In this document: positions 63,892-64,000 of the stretch, piece by piece | Layout of the letters: each line of letters starts with the position of its first letter | How positions within the stretch are numbered: the first letter of the stretch is position 1 | Source: Acidobacteriota bacterium | GTDB lineage: Bacteria > Acidobacteriota > Terriglobia > Acidiferrales > UBA7541 | Reading direction: 5' to 3' | DNA length: 64,000 nucleotides | Assembly (NCBI GenBank): GCA_003225315.1 | Contig: QHZD01000018.1 | Location: 372,001-436,000, forward strand | The notes under the pieces: generated by a model | The model's input: only the letters and a program-made list of their open reading frames with translations | Database searches by the model: none | Told to the model about the DNA's origin: nothing | Program-made: the position numbers and the translations under genes

Positions 63892-64000
63892 GTGCAAACG
63901 AAGCTCAAGGACGACGGTCGCAAATGGCTGTGGGGGTTCCTGGCAGTCATCATGATGTCCAAACTTTACTTCGTTCAGGAACTGCTCGCAGTGTTCGCCC
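63892..64000 (+). CDS. Small membrane protein (partial, runs off right edge)
   Basis: GTG at 63892 preceded by AGGAGG with 5 bases between, a strong start. The 36 residues visible run MQTKLKDDGRKWLWGFLAVI and on into MMSKLYFVQELLAVFA, giving a basic cytoplasmic tail and one hydrophobic helix. The frame is still open at the edge. It is divergent from the copper operon. Function unknown. Confidence 0.75.
   Translation, partial: MQTKLKDDGRKWLWGFLAVIMMSKLYFVQELLAVFA

Noticed and set aside
1..64000. CRISPR arrays, tRNA or rRNA genes, insertion sequences, phage or conjugation modules.
   Set aside because: No regularly spaced direct repeats, cloverleaf-like sequence with a GTTCxANxC arm, transposase motif or integrase was found; the VirB10-like genes have no secretion partners.

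Overview
The window looks like a chromosomal segment of an Acidobacteriota bacterium (Terriglobia type). This is inferred from its gene repertoire: an Oar-like TonB-dependent receptor with a carboxypeptidase-regulatory N-terminus, Ser/Thr kinases fused to TPR/TolB-like or PEGA modules, many small acidobacterial-style conserved hypotheticals, and a high G+C content. No rRNA, tRNA, CRISPR array, transposase, integrase or phage gene was seen, so most of it reads as ordinary chromosome with a few accessory patches.

Layout. 1-4.1 kb: a leftward envelope polysaccharide-type operon (YaiO-like TPR/beta-barrel protein, HEAT protein, family 2 glycosyltransferase running off the edge), with a divergent NodB-type deacetylase. 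4.1-8.6 kb: a zinc-ribbon protein, a small hypothetical, two tandem secreted VirB10/TrbI-like paralogues, a glycine oxidase whose N-terminus is broken, and a lipoprotein. 8.6-13.2 kb: a membrane histidine kinase with an NtrC-type sigma-54 activator, and an HD-GYP protein with a degenerate receiver. 13.7-14.8 kb: a secreted terpenoid-cyclase-fold protein with a c-type haem motif. 14.9-18.4 kb: a relatively AT-rich patch of small membrane or secreted unknowns ending in an intergenic repeat, then a third member of the VirB10-like family. 18.6-24 kb: a Ser/Thr kinase with TPRs (frameshifted start), type 5 uracil-DNA glycosylase, a PEP mutase/isocitrate lyase family protein, a DUF488 protein and an inositol-monophosphatase-like phosphatase.

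24.1-31.9 kb: a compact aromatic amino acid supra-operon (trpC, trpF, trpB, trpA, chorismate mutase, DAHP synthase, prephenate dehydrogenase), followed by scoAB CoA-transferase and a TfoX-like protein. trpE, trpG and trpD are not here. 31.9-35.4 kb: pgsA, a small hypothetical, a zinc-ribbon rhomboid protease, a short tandem-repeat coiled coil, RlpA lipoprotein and a HIT protein. 35.5-39.6 kb: a DPP-IV-type peptidase, a His/Asp-rich secreted protein and a class A beta-lactamase with all catalytic motifs. 39.6-45.6 kb: a complete RND efflux operon (permease, adaptor, outer membrane factor).

46-60 kb: a signalling block with a tandem-FHA protein and PP2C phosphatase, then RmuC, the large TonB-dependent receptor, a HEAT-PilZ protein with a frameshifted C-terminus, and a Ser/Thr kinase with BON and PEGA domains. 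60.2-63.7 kb: a copper-type operon (Cys/His-containing secreted protein, Tat-exported multicopper oxidase, TolC-like outer membrane protein). The right edge cuts a small membrane protein.

Three genes (glycine oxidase, kinase at 18.6 kb, HEAT-PilZ protein) each carry one small indel that, if undone, restores a family-typical sequence. Either the sequence has local indel errors or these are real slippage or decay events. Two intergenic elements about 31 kb apart share a TTAGAATCAAC core and double G-tracts and look like copies of one repeat family.
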